Positions 63,442 to 64,000 of a stretch of 64,000 nt of DNA are shown in pieces. Position 1 is the first letter of the stretch; the number at the start of each line of letters is the position of its first letter. The translations under genes and the position numbers were made by a program. Below the pieces are notes generated by a model. The model saw only the letters and a list, made by a program, of their open reading frames with translations. It searched no databases and had not been told where the DNA came from. Origin of the DNA: Flavobacteriaceae bacterium (GTDB taxonomy: Bacteria; Bacteroidota; Bacteroidia; Flavobacteriales; Flavobacteriaceae); assembly GCA_004762155.1 (NCBI GenBank), contig SIHP01000009.1:217343-281342 (forward strand), written 5' to 3'.

Positions 63442-63810
63442 TTAATTTTTATTCTTTGATTGATATGCTATCATTAATTTAATTAATTCTTCAGTAGAAA
63501 TTTTATAAATTGATTGAACAGCTCCTTCTTTTCCAGATAAAAATTTAGATATTTTTTTTCCTTTATTCCATTTTTTATGTTGTTCTGTATAATCGAAAAA
63601 AATCATTTTATTTCCATTAATATGCCCTTTTCTAAAATCTTTTACATGAGACCATTTAGTGAAGTTCGTTCGAAACATACTCTTTACCTCGAAACCTTCT
63701 TCATTTAATTTAAGATATGAAGAATTTGGATAAAATTGAATTAAAGATACAATTACACCAAGTCCAAAAAAAGAAATTCCAAACCATGCCATTAAAGGTT
63801 TGTCTTGTAA
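63442..63810 (-). pseudogene. Small membrane protein gene (possibly STM3941-like) truncated by an IS element
   Basis: The frame is open from the IS junction at about 63810 to the stop at 63442; the first ATG is at 63792, giving 116 residues (MAWFGISFFGLGVIVSL...). The readable part is the second membrane helix and a PH-like soluble domain (LKLNEEGFEVKS, KWSHVKDFRKG, KMIFFDYTEQHKKW). In the STM3941-type family I believe this resembles, another helix and about 50 residues normally precede it. Those are missing exactly where the IS element begins, so the gene is most likely inactivated. A short product from 63792 could still be made. Confidence 0.55.
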
Positions 63811-64000
63811 ACCTGAGCTCGATTAATAAAAAGTCAACTGATTAGAGTTTACTGTTTGGTATTTTATAGAAGGTTTTTTAGGTAAAAAACTATATGCAAT
63901 AAGGCCTGCTACTATATTTGACAAAAAATTAGCAAAGCTTCTGTGTCTAGAATGTTCAATTTGACAAATATTTTTAAGTTCGTCATTTACAGTTTCAATA
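63811..64000 (-). mobile_element. IS982-family insertion sequence, partial (one end)
   Basis: The element runs off the right edge. Its left end is probably the ACCTGAGCTCGATTAA sequence starting at 63811, which follows directly after the truncated host gene and lies just outside the transposase stop. The other end and the target duplication are outside the window. Confidence 0.8.
63823..64000 (-). CDS. IS982-family transposase, C-terminal part
   Basis: 58 codons are visible on the minus strand, ending at TAA 63823-63825. They begin [20 protein letters not shown] and continue [19 protein letters not shown] and PKKPSI, which is the characteristic IS982 C-terminal region. The Glu in IETV should be the third acidic residue of the DDE active site. 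The N-terminal catalytic Asp residues lie outside the window, so intactness cannot be judged. Confidence 0.88.
   Translation of the reverse strand, partial: IETVNDELKNICQIEHSRHRSFANFLSNIVAGLIAYSFLPKKPSIKYQTVNSNQLTFY

Overview
The window comes from a low-GC member of the Bacteroidota, almost certainly a marine Flavobacteriaceae in the Tenacibaculum/Polaribacter range. The evidence is a SusC/SusD pair, lipoproteins with the typical signal, a giant SprB-repeat protein with a type A type IX secretion (T9SS) sorting domain, PF03640 secreted repeats, and promoters of the Bacteroidota form TTG-N19-TAnnTTTG. No rRNA, CRISPR array or prophage is visible. A partial IS982-family element lies at the right edge.

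Layout. 1-3.4 kb: an unknown partial gene, a small membrane protein and an M3 oligopeptidase lipoprotein, closed by a bidirectional terminator. 3.4-13.8 kb, all minus strand: a surface non-specific nuclease, a CAP-domain lipoprotein, a DUF2064 protein, SusC, SusD, a nucleoside hydrolase and a 5-methylthioribose-kinase-like kinase. This looks like a nucleic-acid or nucleoside scavenging locus. 14-15.6 kb is decaying: a gene split by a frameshift in an A9 tract and a CAP-domain pseudogene. 15.8-23 kb is core genome: pentapeptide protein, YihY/BrkB membrane protein, hisS, folE, two nearly identical cold-shock genes with duplicated leaders, a lipid A acyltransferase, a rhomboid protease and two tRNA-Gly(TCC) genes, each with its own promoter and terminator.

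23-29 kb looks like an insertion. A 1605-residue fusion of DEDD exonuclease, RecQ helicase and UvrD-like helicase lies between a broken copy and an intact copy of the same acetyltransferase gene. 29.4-36.9 kb is envelope biology: a PF03640 lipoprotein and a TonB-C protein that share a roughly 100 bp upstream element, a membrane-bound LytTR regulator, an OB-fold/YceI/DUF5777 operon, an acetyltransferase and a metallo-beta-lactamase-fold lipoprotein.

36.9-62.7 kb is the standout: one tightly packed plus-strand run of six genes. It encodes an outer-membrane barrel with a helical tail, a 2093-residue secreted polymorphic toxin (FN3, metzincin-like protease, possible His/Cys self-processing domain, AHH nuclease), its likely DUF1629/Imm11 immunity protein, a 1547-residue beta-rich protein of unknown family, a 700-residue FN3 protein, and a 3148-residue SprB-repeat T9SS adhesin. 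I read this as a candidate surface-displayed, T9SS-linked toxin delivery system. A cytoplasmic-type amidase and an IS-truncated gene follow it.

All family calls were made by reading motifs; no searches were run.
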